In this document: in pieces, positions 22,801-33,288 of the stretch | Layout: every line of letters starts with the position of its first letter | Numbering within the stretch: position 1 is the stretch's first letter | NCBI GenBank assembly: GCA_023634235.1 | Contig: JAMKCF010000021.1 | Location: 11,171,764-11,235,763, forward strand | Length of the DNA: 64,000 bases | Reading direction: 5' to 3' | Origin: Pisaster brevispinus | Taxonomy: Eukaryota; Echinodermata; Asteroidea; Forcipulatida; Asteriidae | Made by a program: the position numbers and the translations under genes | The notes under the pieces: generated by a model | Database searches by the model: none | The model's input: the letters and a program-made list of their open reading frames with translations, nothing else | What the model was told of the DNA's origin: nothing

Positions 22801-25066
22801 GCAATTTGGAATTTTCATGGATTTTTTTATAATATTATGCTTGCATATATATATATATATATAATATAATATTTCCTTAACTGTTGCATATGTTTTTAAT
22901 ATAGATGTATTTTTATGTATGTGTGGGCATGCACTCATGTACTGTTTTTCATTGCTGCTTATTTTGTTTTATAAATATGTACTTCTTTGTAAATGTGCGA
23001 GTACAAATGTTGCATGTAACTGTTTCCCATTACTGCATATATTTTTAATATAAATGTATACTTTTATGTATCAGAAGCCATGCACTTGTTTACCATTTTT
23101 CATTGCTTCTTATTTTGTTGTATATAAATGTACTTCTTTATGCTTTCCATTGCTGCTTATTTTTAATTTTTTTTATATGTATTTCTGTTTTATAACTTAA
23201 TGATTCCTTTTTAATGTTCCACCTTTTCTCAAACCTATCTAAGATTTTAGGTGTAATTTTTAAACTGTAAATTCAATTTCAATTTTGCCTTTGACAAACA
23301 GGGAATGTTTTTCATGAACCATGAATTATTCATTATTATTCCTATATGATCTTGTCCAGGTTCCTGTTGTGATGACACATGGCTGTCAGGACCTATATCT
23401 AAAAACTTTTTTTTTTTTTCTCAATCTCTGGTCCAAAAATGTGGACCAATATTCCCCTCCACCTCAGTACACTCTACACTGATTCATCTTTCAGTAACAT
23501 CAAAATTCGCTTGTTTCCAGTAGTTTAGTAAATATCAATATCTTCTAGTGTTGCTTTATAGGGCCATGATGCCATAAAACCCTGTTACTACTGTTAATAT
23601 TATTATTACTTTATTTTATCACCGCATGCAAAAGAAAGATTACATTATTCTTGGTGCCAGTTACTCAGCGAGTCATCATCAAAGCCTGAAGTTAACAACT
23701 TAAGTCTTCCAGCCTCATCTTTAGTTCACAGGCCTAGCACTTAAGCTATTTGTAAAGAAGCCCACCAGGCTAGTCAACTGTGCAGTACACTTGCCCCAAG
23801 GAAGTTTTAGTAACCCACAGTTTACTGGTTAAATGAAGTTACATTCACACTCTCAAGGATAACTCAAAGGTAGAAACACTTTATACAAATTGTTATTTAC
23901 ATCTGAAAAGGTAGAAATATGAGCATTATAAACAAGTAGGTTTTAGAGTTTTTTAGTAGCCCACAGGGCAAGTTGAGAGGTGGAATTTACTAGCCCATAG
24001 CAGCGTTTACTAGACAATGTACGCCAGGGGTGTGTTAAGGGTGAGCCCTTGTTCATAGTGTGTCTTTTATTCCAATCACCTTTCATTGACCACCCATACT
24101 TTGGGTTTCTTGTTTTGTTTTGGGGGGGTTTTCAGGATGAGGAAGCCAACAATGACGAGGAGGAAGATCTTGTGGACTCGGCAGAGAAAGATTTCTTCTA
24201 CATGATAAAGGCTGATAAGAAGAAGCAAGAGGCCAAGAATGCCAAAGAAAACCAGGCAAACAAAGATGTTGATGTAAGTAAATGTAATGTTGGAGGGTAT
24301 TCCATACCCGATATGTGACAGAGGGTGTCGTAACCCCCCCCAAAAAAAAAAAAAAAAATTAAAAATTAATTAAGTTGTTTTTAAATGTTCCCATACTTTA
24401 ACACACTCTTTTCCTCTTGTACAGAAGAGCTCCCCCCAAAAAATATATGTATAATAATAATAAAAATAATAAATAAATAAATAAATAAATAATAAATAAA
24501 TAAATAAATAGATAAATAAAATAAAACATTTATATAAAAAATCCTCTAAGGAATTCCTCAGATTCCCATACTGTGGTTTGGGCACTTGCCTGGTGACCAG
24601 TCTTGTTTCTTTATCTCTTTCTTCCACTTTGATCATTATTATGTAAGGGTCGCAATATAGATTTAATAATTATTGTTATTATTATTATTATTTAGAGATA
24701 ATTTCAATTTTCCACAAGAGGCCGAAATAGTCTTTGAAATTGATTTCAAACTGCAGATATATTTTCAGTTTGAAAATGCTTCATCTTTTTTATGCTTTTC
24801 ATCTTTCAAAGCCTACATTTTCATATTGTATTTTGGCTTTTAAAAAAATTAGTTCTGTTGTGTTTATCCACTGCCTTTATACTACCCCATTGTTCAAGTG
24901 TAAATACAAGGACTGCTCAGTAAATATGAGAGACTGTACTTTTTGTTATAAATCATCTGCTTTCATTGTTTTCCTTTTATTGCAGAATACCATCCTCGAA
25001 GAGAACGGGGATGAAGACGGCGAGAAGAAAGACACAGAGAACGGCGAAAAAGAAGACAAAGAATGA
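13857..25066 (+). CDS. DNAI2: Dynein axonemal intermediate chain 2, complete 13-exon gene
   Basis: Encodes the IC2-type WD-repeat intermediate chain that, with DNAI1, anchors outer dynein arms to ciliary doublets. Coding exons: 13857-14039, 16054-16215, 16960-17078, 17207-17349, 18126-18239, 19324-19463, 20357-20479, 21091-21270, 21389-21432, 21761-21896, 22554-22796, 24136-24273, 24986-25066. Phases join cleanly into 601 aa, close to the vertebrate length (about 605). The ATG opens with [15 protein letters not shown], the family N-terminus. WD-type blocks include [21 protein letters not shown]-like [50 protein letters not shown] and [14 protein letters not shown]; the tail is acidic and Lys/Glu-rich, as in DNAI2. 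An AG at 13816-13817 could be the acceptor of a 5' UTR exon. All junctions are GT-AG; the exon 2 donor (gttggt) is weak. Identity is from family knowledge; junctions are read from the sequence. Confidence 0.96.
14260..14590 (+). repeat. Two diverged ~165-bp tandem units with hairpins (DNAI2 intron 1)
   Basis: Both units begin CTGATTTTCAAGG and end with TTTTGCATAGAG...CTGCATTATGC hairpin motifs. Confidence 0.5.
15480..15960 (+). repeat. Degenerate tandem repeat in DNAI2 intron 1
   Basis: Three loose copies of 'ggctggcat..atcattcaaaaccnaagtgg' plus 'ggtcagacagnnggnggttgactg' at about 15480, 15795 and 15900. Confidence 0.45.
16253..16390 (+). mobile_element. tRNA-derived SINE family B, copy 1 (DNAI2 intron 2)
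   Basis: A-box-like CAGCTCAGTTGTTAGAGAGC and B-box GGTTCAAGTC 40 nt later, then a shared tail TTTCTTTGTTCAACCC. Not a tRNA gene: no acceptor-stem pairing. Confidence 0.65.
16562..16700 (+). mobile_element. tRNA-derived SINE family B, copy 2 (DNAI2 intron 2)
   Basis: GGTAGCTCAGTTGTTAGAGT (A box), GGTTCAAGTCC (B box), then TCAAGTTTTCTTTGTTGAAC. Same tail as copy 1 and as the fragment at 33634. Confidence 0.7.
17590..17728 (-). mobile_element. tRNA-derived SINE family A, minus orientation (DNAI2 intron 4)
   Basis: The minus strand reads GTGGCCCAGTGGTCTAGTGC (A box) and then TCCTCGAGCAAGACAC, the conserved post-tRNA block also seen at 35080 and 52950. Confidence 0.55.
17832..18005. mobile_element. 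MITE family 3, copy 1 (~174 bp, DNAI2 intron 4)
   Basis: Ends GGACCTTATGCATTGA / TGCATCAGGTCTA are inverted. The interior has GCCGCCATCTT, an 'agctgtgta..gcacac' block and 'tagccgagggtgccct'. Same family at 18790 and 21920. Confidence 0.8.
18790..18964. mobile_element. MITE family 3, copy 2 (DNAI2 intron 5)
   Basis: TAGATCTTATGCATTGACAC at the left and GTGCATAAGGTCTA at the right, with the same interior as copy 1. Confidence 0.8.
19839..19977. mobile_element. Inverted-repeat element (DNAI2 intron 6)
   Basis: Left GCAATGGAGTGGGAGACTTT and AACGATAGC; right GCTATCGTCTC then AAAAGTCTCCCATTGC. About 33-bp imperfect arms, no ORF. Confidence 0.7.
20608..20754. mobile_element. MITE family 4, copy 1 (DNAI2 intron 7)
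   Basis: Left TAAGGCCATATTTAAACTGA then CCACGGCTACGAC; right GTAGCCGTAGCC then TGGACATGGCCTAAG. Shares ACTTCAACGCATGATGA with a second copy at 54111-54225. Confidence 0.7.
21920..22093. mobile_element. MITE family 3, copy 3 (DNAI2 intron 10)
   Basis: Begins TAGACCTTATGCGTTGACGT right after exon 10 and ends GTGCTTACGGTC, followed by a G-run at 22094. Confidence 0.75.
22847..22868. repeat. (TA)n microsatellite
   Basis: Pure AT/TA run in DNAI2 intron 11; the surrounding intron is AT-rich. Confidence 0.9.
24297..24427 (+). repeat. Dispersed repeat Y, copy 1 (DNAI2 intron 12)
   Basis: Shares ATGTTCCCATACTTTAACA, then CTCTTTTCCTCTTGTACAGA, with 52563-52605, and both are preceded by 'ataccNgata..gggtaacccccc'. 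An A-run separates the halves here. Confidence 0.6.
24451..24530. repeat. (ATAA)n microsatellite
   Basis: ATAA/AATA tetranucleotide run in DNAI2 intron 12. Confidence 0.9.
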
Positions 25067-26270
25067 TGACCTAACCCCTGACCTTTGAGACTCAACCTTT
25101 GACCCTGCTTAATTCTCGCTTGGTAAGGAGAACCAAAGGATGAATTGACACTGATCTTTAACGTTGAACGACTGGCGTCACTGGTGCCCTTTCATTTTGT
25201 ATCCAGCTGTATGAAGACACCGATTAGCCTCACAGCTGATCTTTTCTTATATATGACCTTTGACTTTTACCTGCTTTCCTCACTATTGTATTATCATTGT
25301 GTATCCTGTAGACCCCTTGCATATGCTGTCTCTAGCCTAAATAGCGCCCTCACTGAGGTCAATGAAGACGTATCATTGATCGAGTGTTGTGCACGGGGCA
25401 TATATGTGCACACATTTCCATTGTGTGACCTCGGCTACGGCGGCCTATGCAATGGATCTTATCATGGAGTGGCTAGCAACTGGCTCCCTGATTTTGGTTA
25501 CCATTGAGTTCCAGTTTACTTGTGTACAAAATTTATTACTTGCACTGATCTGCCTTTTGCGTGCAGAGACTCCACTTCATGCTACATTTGAATTGTATTT
25601 GTGTATATGTTTGGATGAAAGTGTCATCACATTACCGTAACAATACAGAGTTGAGGAACTTAATAATATTTAACAAGGTGTCATTTGTTGTTTTGTAACT
25701 CTAGGCGTGGCAGTATGTTTTTGTTTTTTTTAATATTGTACATATTAAGTTTAACTTTGTTTGTTTACCAACAAAAACTGTTTAAATGTTGTTCTTGCAG
25801 GAGTGTATATTTCCACAAATGAAGTAAGTTTCAACGTCAGAGTTATGCTGAAATTCAAGCAACTAAAATCTTCCCTTGACTCATATGATTACAAATTTAG
25901 TTGGGATTGGATATTTTCAGTCCCTACCTGATTGTGTGGGTTTTCCCTACATAGGGTTTTCCTACCACATCTTAAACTTAATATTTCTTCAGTATCTTCT
26001 CTACAAACGTATCTTCAGGCCCTCAAGTGGCTGCGCAAGGCACTTTTGAAGACTCCCGTGTTTTCATCACCAAAATGTTGGAAGTAATCATTTTGAACAG
26101 ATAACAATTTGTTGGAATTACATTCTTTCCGTTTTGTTGGACATTTTTGTGACAATGTTCAAGGATTAACAAGTTTTTCCAACCATTATTGTTTTGACTT
26201 AAAAATTGTTCATCATCTTTTAAAGATTTTTTACAAATTTCAAATGGTTGCCTACTGTCAATAAACCTTA
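25067..26270 (+). other. Probable DNAI2 3' UTR
   Basis: No coding signal follows the TGA at 25064. The first convincing AATAAA on this strand is at 26260-26265, giving a 3' UTR of about 1.2 kb. A diverged inverted-repeat insertion may lie at 25309-25461 (TAGACCCCTTGCATA at the left, a near-complement at the right). The UTR extent is inferred, with no transcript support. Confidence 0.4.
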
Positions 26271-26749
26271 TTCACATGACGTCATTTAAGTATATTTTTT
26301 GTATTGACTGAAAACATAATGTGTTGCATCACGAAGCGCTGCCTTAGTACCTTCAGACGTCAGCTTTGCTAACAACCGTCCATGTACATAATATGCCTTG
26401 GTGTTTCAAACAAACAAAAAAAGTATTTAAAAAAAAGTATTCAAATAATTTAATGTTGTATAAAATACCATAATTGTACACTTTTTAAAAGAAGGAATTA
26501 AAGTATCCATTACTGACAAAATGCAGTCCATTTATAACGAGTTTAGTTGGGGTTTTTTTGGTCAAAGCTGACTTTTATTGTATCTCTCTTGATAGTTTTG
26601 CCTATCAGCATTACGTTTGACAAAACCAATCTATTGACTCTACGTAAAAAATAAAAATGATTGTCATTTTCATATTTCTCAAAGTATTTCTCAACTTACA
26701 GGTAAAATACCAATACCTATTTAGTATGTTGGTTGAGTAAGTCAACAGT

Positions 26750-27030
26750 CTTGGAACTTGCTCGGTGTAGTAACGATGAAGTATATAGGCCTACCAAAAA
26801 ATGTTCGAATTTCAAACGAATCCCCCGTGCGACTTCACCTGTTTGTTGACCTTGGAAATCGAAGACTTATCTTTGTTCTCCCATTGTTTGGACGTCCCCC
26901 GTGGCTTTGTACACACATATTCCCTTACATATGGCAGTTACGGGGTACTTCCATTGTTGTTCTATTATTCCCTTTTCTGAAGAAATTCTCTGTGGGGTAC
27001 CACTTGAACAAAGAAAACCTTGTGGGGTAG
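26750..27030 (-). repeat. Dispersed repeat Z, copy 1
   Basis: The minus strand carries 'ggtaccccacagagaatttc' then 'ttcagaaaagggaataatag', matching 56400-56530 (plus) and 60230-60480 (minus). The region 26271-28475 has no gene otherwise. Confidence 0.6.
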
Positions 27031-27077
27031 CATTGTTCTATTGTTAAAAATACCCTGTAAGTTGGCGTGTGTAAGGG

Positions 27078-27099
27078 CACACACACACACACACACACA
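27078..27099. repeat. (CA)n microsatellite
   Basis: Eleven CA dinucleotides. Confidence 0.9.
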
Positions 27100-28348
27100 A
27101 ACGAAGAAGTCCTCGTTCTGTCAAAATACTGGCCCGGATCCCTTTTTTGTTAAAGTCCTCCACACACACAACATCAAACCAACAGCAAACCTCAGTAAAA
27201 CTTACTACCTGTACATTATTAAAGCGTACACCATGTAAGGCTTAACCTAAAAACTCCATTTAAACTGGACAGTTAAACAGTTAAATTGTACTTTGCACAG
27301 TAGGCCTAAACATGCATAAAACATAGGCATAACCATAACAAAGATATGTGTTGTTTTGTGTGGGTCTTTTTTACTACGTATTGTATTGTTTATATTAATT
27401 GTGTAAACAAATTTAGGAAGTGGCCTATTTGTTTTCTTAATTGGCAAAGTCAAAGGCAGATTTGTTTTTATCAAGAATTAATTGATTGGTTTCAATCGGA
27501 GAGCTCACCGCTGATGTCATACCGATCCTCCAGTCCAGAATGGAATGCTGCCAAAGTGAATGGCACTTTTTAAGATCACACAATTCTGACCTGGAAGTTT
27601 TTAAATGCATTCTCTAGAGGTTATTGTTTCGTTGTTGGAAGATAAATGGCTCAATGTGTACATTGTTAACACTGTACATGGCATTGGCACAGCCTCATGC
27701 TAAGGGACAACCAACCACCCCGCCCCCTACATCATTCCCATTTTTACATTATGTATCTAACAGCAAAAACGTTTTAAAGGTAAGGTAAACTTTTGGTAAG
27801 AAGACCAGTATCCTCACTTGGTGTATCCCAACAGCATAAATCAGCGGAAAACGAGCCCGTGAAAATTTGGTCACCGAAAACTCAAGAAAATAATGCAAGA
27901 AAAAAGCATCCATGTTGCTTATAATTGTGTGCTTCACAGATGCCTGAGAAAGGCTTCATACCTGAAGCCATTTTCAGATTCTTAATGTTTGGGTGAAAAA
28001 TAACCTCTTTCTCTAAAACTAGATTACTTCTAAGACAAAAGTTTGGGGGTTCAAATCTACCACGATTAAATACCGGCTGTATGTATTTGACATCGAGTTC
28101 GAAAGAAGAGAAAAGCAAAGAAAAAAAGCAATTAAAAAAATTAGTTATAATCATTTGCTTAACTGTTGTAGTTTTTGTGGAGACTGTCATTTTTGTGCGT
28201 CCACCACGGTAAGGAGCGTCCTCAGAAACTGTGTTTCTTTCAGGCAAATCGTCAGGCTCTAACTGGTTCAACTTGTCTTTTTAAAAATAGTTCTTGTTTT
28301 GTTTTGGGTTTGTTTTTGTTTTTTTGGGGGGTGAGTTTTTTTAATTGC

Positions 28349-28400
28349 CTGTTTGTCTGTTTGTCTGTTTGTCTGTTTGTCTGTTTGTTTGGGTGTTTGT
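28349..28400. repeat. (TGTCTGTT)n microsatellite
   Basis: GTTTGTCTGTTTGTCTGTTT repeats in caveolin A's downstream flank. It explains the Cys/Leu/Phe-rich open frame on the plus strand here. Confidence 0.9.
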
Positions 28401-28475
28401 TTGTTGAGGTGTTTAGTTGTTGGGCTGTTTTATGTTGTTGGTTTATTATATTTATTTATTTGATAATCAACACAC

Positions 28476-29806
28476 CTGTGTCCACGAATAAACCAGTCGG
28501 CTTAGTTTCCTGATTGAGCAATACCTCGCATATACTTCCGGTTCCATAAAAATCTCATCATACTCGATCTACACAGTGGGGAAGAAATAAAGAACATTTG
28601 CAGATATCTCTAAATGCTGCTGAGAATCGTTCTTAGAACCATCATAGACAGCAGTTTATCATCGAGAGATCTTGTTAAAACCTACAAACTGTAAAAAACC
28701 CGAATAAAAATATGTGAAACACGGTTCTAACTTTCGCACATCCAGCTTTTCAGATCTTTGTTCGCTTAATTCACAATCATATTGTTTGGGGCATTAGAAG
28801 TACTACCAGTATCCCGTCTCAATGTGTGTGTGGTTATCAGGCCCGGTGAGCTGGATGGTTGTTGTTATTTTCTTCATCCATGTGCATTTTTGCACACTGC
28901 ACCGTGTGTGAATATAGGAAGACAGTCCTTTCTGTGTAATATTGTGCGAATAACAACATTAACATTAACATGAACATTTTCTGTTGTATACTTGTAAAAG
29001 AAAAAGCATTAAACCAACAAATTCAGTTTGATACCAATTCAATTCAATCCACCCACATAAAACCAAAACCTTTCATCGTAAATGTTGTAAAATATCAAGA
29101 TGTGAATAACATTTAGTTTCTCGAGCAACAACATTATTGAGATTGTCAAGTTGAAGTCTCTGTACGTAATTCTGTTGGAGAAGTTCACAATGTTTATTTC
29201 AACCTTGATTTGAGGACTGGTTTTGTAGATATCTTCCTCGTCCGTGATTGCTATTAGCTTTTGATTGTCTGCCGAAGATGTGGAGTTATAAAGTGCTTGC
29301 TCAAGCTCGGTATCTGGAGGAAATGTAGAAACGATTATATAATGGTATTACTATTGGCGAAAAGTGTGTAGACTTGATTCACCTTGGCACGGTTTGGCCC
29401 CGCGGCACTGTCTCAAACCCTTAGGGATTCATGAAACGTTCTGCCGCTCAGTTTAGGATATACCACAAAGCTCCTGAAAATACTTGTGGTCTTACTGGAA
29501 CTGTCAGTGTGTTTAATTATATAAACAAAATATGAATCTTCCAATGAGATTTGACATAGGTCACTCGTTGAAAAACAACCTCTTGATTCTTTTTGTTCAA
29601 AGCATTGTAATACGTTGGTGTGATTTTGTGCTCATTTCTGAGACTAATGTGAGTTTCGGTGATAAAGACGGAGTGGATCTACTCATCTAAGTAGAGTTAC
29701 AACCAGGCTCCTCCTTTGAACTTAACATTACTGGATACTCACCATTTCTTCTCGTGCCACCAGCGCCCGCCTGCCAAGCCCCAACGCTACTGCTATTCTC
29801 GCCCAT
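28476..29806 (-). CDS. Caveolin-family gene A, exons 1-3 only
   Basis: Three exons read leftwards: 29806-29743 (ATG, 21 codons, begins MGENSSSVGAWQ, donor GTGAGT), 29313-29204 (37 codons with the split codon, ends DIYKTSPQIK, weak donor GTTGAA) and 28568-28476 (31 codons, IEYDEIFMEPEV...YSWTQ, donor GTGTGT). Phases (1, 0, 0) and the exact 31-codon length of exon 3 match caveolins B and C. Exon 3 carries the counterpart of the caveolin signature FEDVIAEP as YDEIFMEP. Caveolins are hairpin membrane proteins that oligomerise into caveolar discs. The fourth exon, which should hold the hydrophobic hairpin and the DP motif, is not found between 28475 and the DNAI2 gene in any minus frame. The gene is either truncated or its last exon is very diverged. 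No single-exon ORF reveals this gene; it was found by exon-phase matching. Confidence 0.72.
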
Positions 29807-32800
29807 TTTTAGCTGGGAATTGGTCACTATATAATATGAACTTTCAGGAGCAGCGGTTCTACCTGTGTGAAGTAGCTACGGCTTTCATATCAACCAGTCA
29901 ACGACAAACAAACGAGCTGGTTGCTGTATTAATAATTGTGTAGAATCTACAGTGAGTTATTGATCCGTGTATAATACTTGTGTAGAGCAGTTACCAGGCA
30001 ACCGCGATGTAATAACTTCCATTTTCGATTGGTGAGGTTGCAGAATCGGTCACATAATATTAGCCCATTTTGTGTGACATGAAACGCTTAAAATTTCGTA
30101 AGAATGCTGTTTACCATGTATTGTTTATGACTTACTACTGTAATTGTAGCTTCTCAGATATATTTACATGGATTTTTTTCTCTCCAATAAACAAAATAAT
30201 GTACGTTTGTATAGAGTTATATTAGGCTACCAGACATTTTCATGCAAACAGGTGACTCCTTTATTTTGGTAAAATGGAAAAAAAGAATGCCGAACTGATT
30301 CCTGTTTCTCATTTCTGATTCATATTAACAAACAGACAATGGAGACAAACGCAGCTCTACCCCTGTCTTTTTTAAGAATTACAGAAAAATTTGAATTTCC
30401 TTTTATTTTATTTCGTTTCGTTTTTATTCACGAGACAAAAACGGTCCAAGGACTGCACTTCCTGGTTTACACTGATTATACAAATTACGCTCATAGTATA
30501 GAATTACTTTGACAATCTTTAAAGAAGAAAAATATGCATCAGAAAAAAAGTATTGTGTTAATACATGTAATATACAATAAAACATATTATTAGGCAAACT
30601 GTTAAAAAAAAAAATACTATAGGTTTTCCCCGTCAATTTTAACAAAAATCCATTCATTTTAACTCCCGGCTCATTCAATTTCGTTTGAAATAGAATGCTT
30701 CGTTAAGTCAGCATTCAACAGTCAAAATGAGTAATTCAATTTTACCTGTTTAGCTTTCACACGATGATTTGGTTTTTTTAATTTTATAACGACCCCTTAT
30801 ATTTTTAAGCTTTTGTTCCCTTTAAAACAGTAATATTAACCTCTAGGCCTAATTTGACATGGTCCGAACATTGGCATGGAAACAAAGACGAAGACATAAT
30901 TATCAGGGCAAACAATCTCAATGCTGTAGCAAAAGATTTAGTTTTCATTTCAAGCTTATTGGGTAGGCCCTACATGTTTTAATTTTAAGGGTAAAAAGCA
31001 AGAGGAACAACATTACCATTAAAACAAAACACAGGATGTGAGCGAAATGCAATAACACGGAATCGCCTAATATTGAAGTGCCAGTAAGTGTCAGCGTACT
31101 CGGGGAGCCATAACTTATGTTTAATTTGAAAGCACACAAGTTGAAATTCATTGCCAATAAACGAAAAAGAAAACGCACGCAAGCAACAAACTAATGTGTG
31201 CTTCGATGAGTCTTAATTGATTTCATCAATTGTAAATAGGTACATGTAGTGGAAATTCACTTAAGAATGGTCAAAGTGTAGTCTTGAATGCCTATAAATG
31301 AAATAGAATGACTGAAACGAATCTGAATGAGAAGAACGAAATCAAGTTTTGTGCACAAAAACGAAATTTAATACATGAATAGCTAAAAAAGAATACCTAG
31401 TTTGAGTAGATTACGGGGGAAATGCGTGAATTTGAATGCGTGTTAATGAAATGGAACTAATTTTTGCTGAAATTGGCCGGGAAAACCTATATCTTTAGAA
31501 TAAAAACTTGAAAGAAAGGGAGTATCTCAGAGCGCAATAAACCTTGACGAAAGACAATGAAAAAAAGGGTATCTAAACATGATATGCTATTAACAAATAG
31601 TAATGGATTTATATTGCACCTTTTCCATTCAATGTACACAGGCGCATAACAAATATGAAACAATTAAAGAGGGTTGCCATGGTCAAATTCTGTTTTGTGA
31701 TGCATTCATTATGCAATATAGTCCTCGTAAACGTTTGGGTAAAATTACAAGTCAGTATAGCCTCACGATAAAGTGGAAAATAGGGGCCTACCATTCTATT
31801 TGGTACGCTCTAGTGAAACTTGAAACAAACAAACAAATGGGTCTGGTACATTCCAAAGAAGAGTTTTTGTGCCAGTCATCAGCCCAAATTCAATGCCGTT
31901 TTGATTGAGTGTCATTCAGGAATTAACTAAAGCAATCCCTTTACAAAAGAGTATAGACCATATAGTTATTTGAAATGTGACGCCGTTGAACGCTGTTAAC
32001 AAAAATTGCATTGGAAGGTAAATCAAACACAATACTTTAGTGTATAAGGATAGAGAATTGTACCTTCATTGTCATCTTCACTAAGGACTCTATCTACATG
32101 TGTTGGAAAAGGGGTGGACCACGAAACTGAATTTGATCTTGGAGTCCATCTATATATAAACAATCAAAAGGGACAAAGATGAAATGCCTGAACAAATGTG
32201 TTAGTTTACAATAAAAGCACAAACAAATTGGTTAAAAGGCATAAACAGATACTAGCTAGCTTAAGCAAAATATTCACGTGTCTGACTAAAACAACCGATA
32301 TAGGCTGAATCAAAACATTTCCCCTTTGGGGATGTTTTTAAATATTTATTAAGAATTAGATAGGCATTGAAATTGTTAAGGATATGTTTCTGCTTATAAA
32401 AAACACGAGAGAGACATCCCCATGAAGGCTTACATGGTTTGCACTTCCACCACAGAAAGCTGTCCTGTGCAAGGCAAACGTTGGTCAAGGTAATGTCTCT
32501 ATCAAGACCGCTGCATTTTTTTAATACGATACTTTACATCATGGCGTTATTCACGAGCCTCACAGTGATGACGTCAGTCAGTGATGACGTCAGATAGTGA
32601 TGGCGCCAGGCATGCCTTGTTTGAGCTCAAACAGGGAGTTAGTTTTTGAAGCTTTAACCCATAACTGTTCTGGTTAATGGCAAGTGGAAGAATATCGTGT
32701 AACAAGAAAGAAAGAACTCGGTTGCAACTGTTCAATAATCTTCTTTGTTTGTTTACTATAATTGATACTGTAACGATTAGAACGATTAAAACAACAGTTT

Positions 32801-33288
32801 GATACCAAATATTTAATCACTTCTGTGTATATAAAAAAAGAACTACTTGTAACTTTAAAAAACTTTTTGTTTTAGCTTATTATGTTGCGTTAATCAAAGC
32901 ATGGATGTAGAACTCCTACCTCCATGATCAAAGAAAGAATATAGAAAGAGCCTTCACAACACTCATGACGTTTGCTTTTTAAAGTTAGTACACGTCCGTG
33001 TGCCAAGTTTCGTGCTTGTATTAAAAAGTGCACAAAGTTTCCGCTTATCTGCTTGACTATCAGTTTTTTCATGAAAAACAAAAGGACCACCTAAATTGTT
33101 TGCAGTCTTGTTGTGTCTATTGAGATATTTTGCGACGTCCACCATAACCCCTGCAGGAACCCAATAAGGAACGAATGCCAAATTAAACAGGCGGTAAATG
33201 GAGGTTAGCCTCAAGGTTTTAATTTTGCAAGTCTCCCTTATAATGTGAACATTGTGCACTGAAAATAACGCCACCTGGTGGTATGAGC
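29807..33288. other. Intergenic between caveolins A and B
   Basis: AT-rich, with no coding exon recognised on either strand. The longest open frames (around 100 codons) have no family resemblance and no paired splice signals. Confidence 0.6.

Noticed and set aside
22519..22938. 139-codon minus ORF over DNAI2 exon 11
   Set aside because: Antisense shadow of a verified DNAI2 exon and a (TA)n run.
27882..28271. 129-codon minus ORF as caveolin A exon 4
   Set aside because: No resemblance to the caveolin hairpin or the DP-containing C-terminus, and no acceptor in the right phase.
28175..28513. 112-codon plus ORF rich in Leu/Phe/Cys
   Set aside because: Translation of the (TGTCTGTT)n microsatellite.
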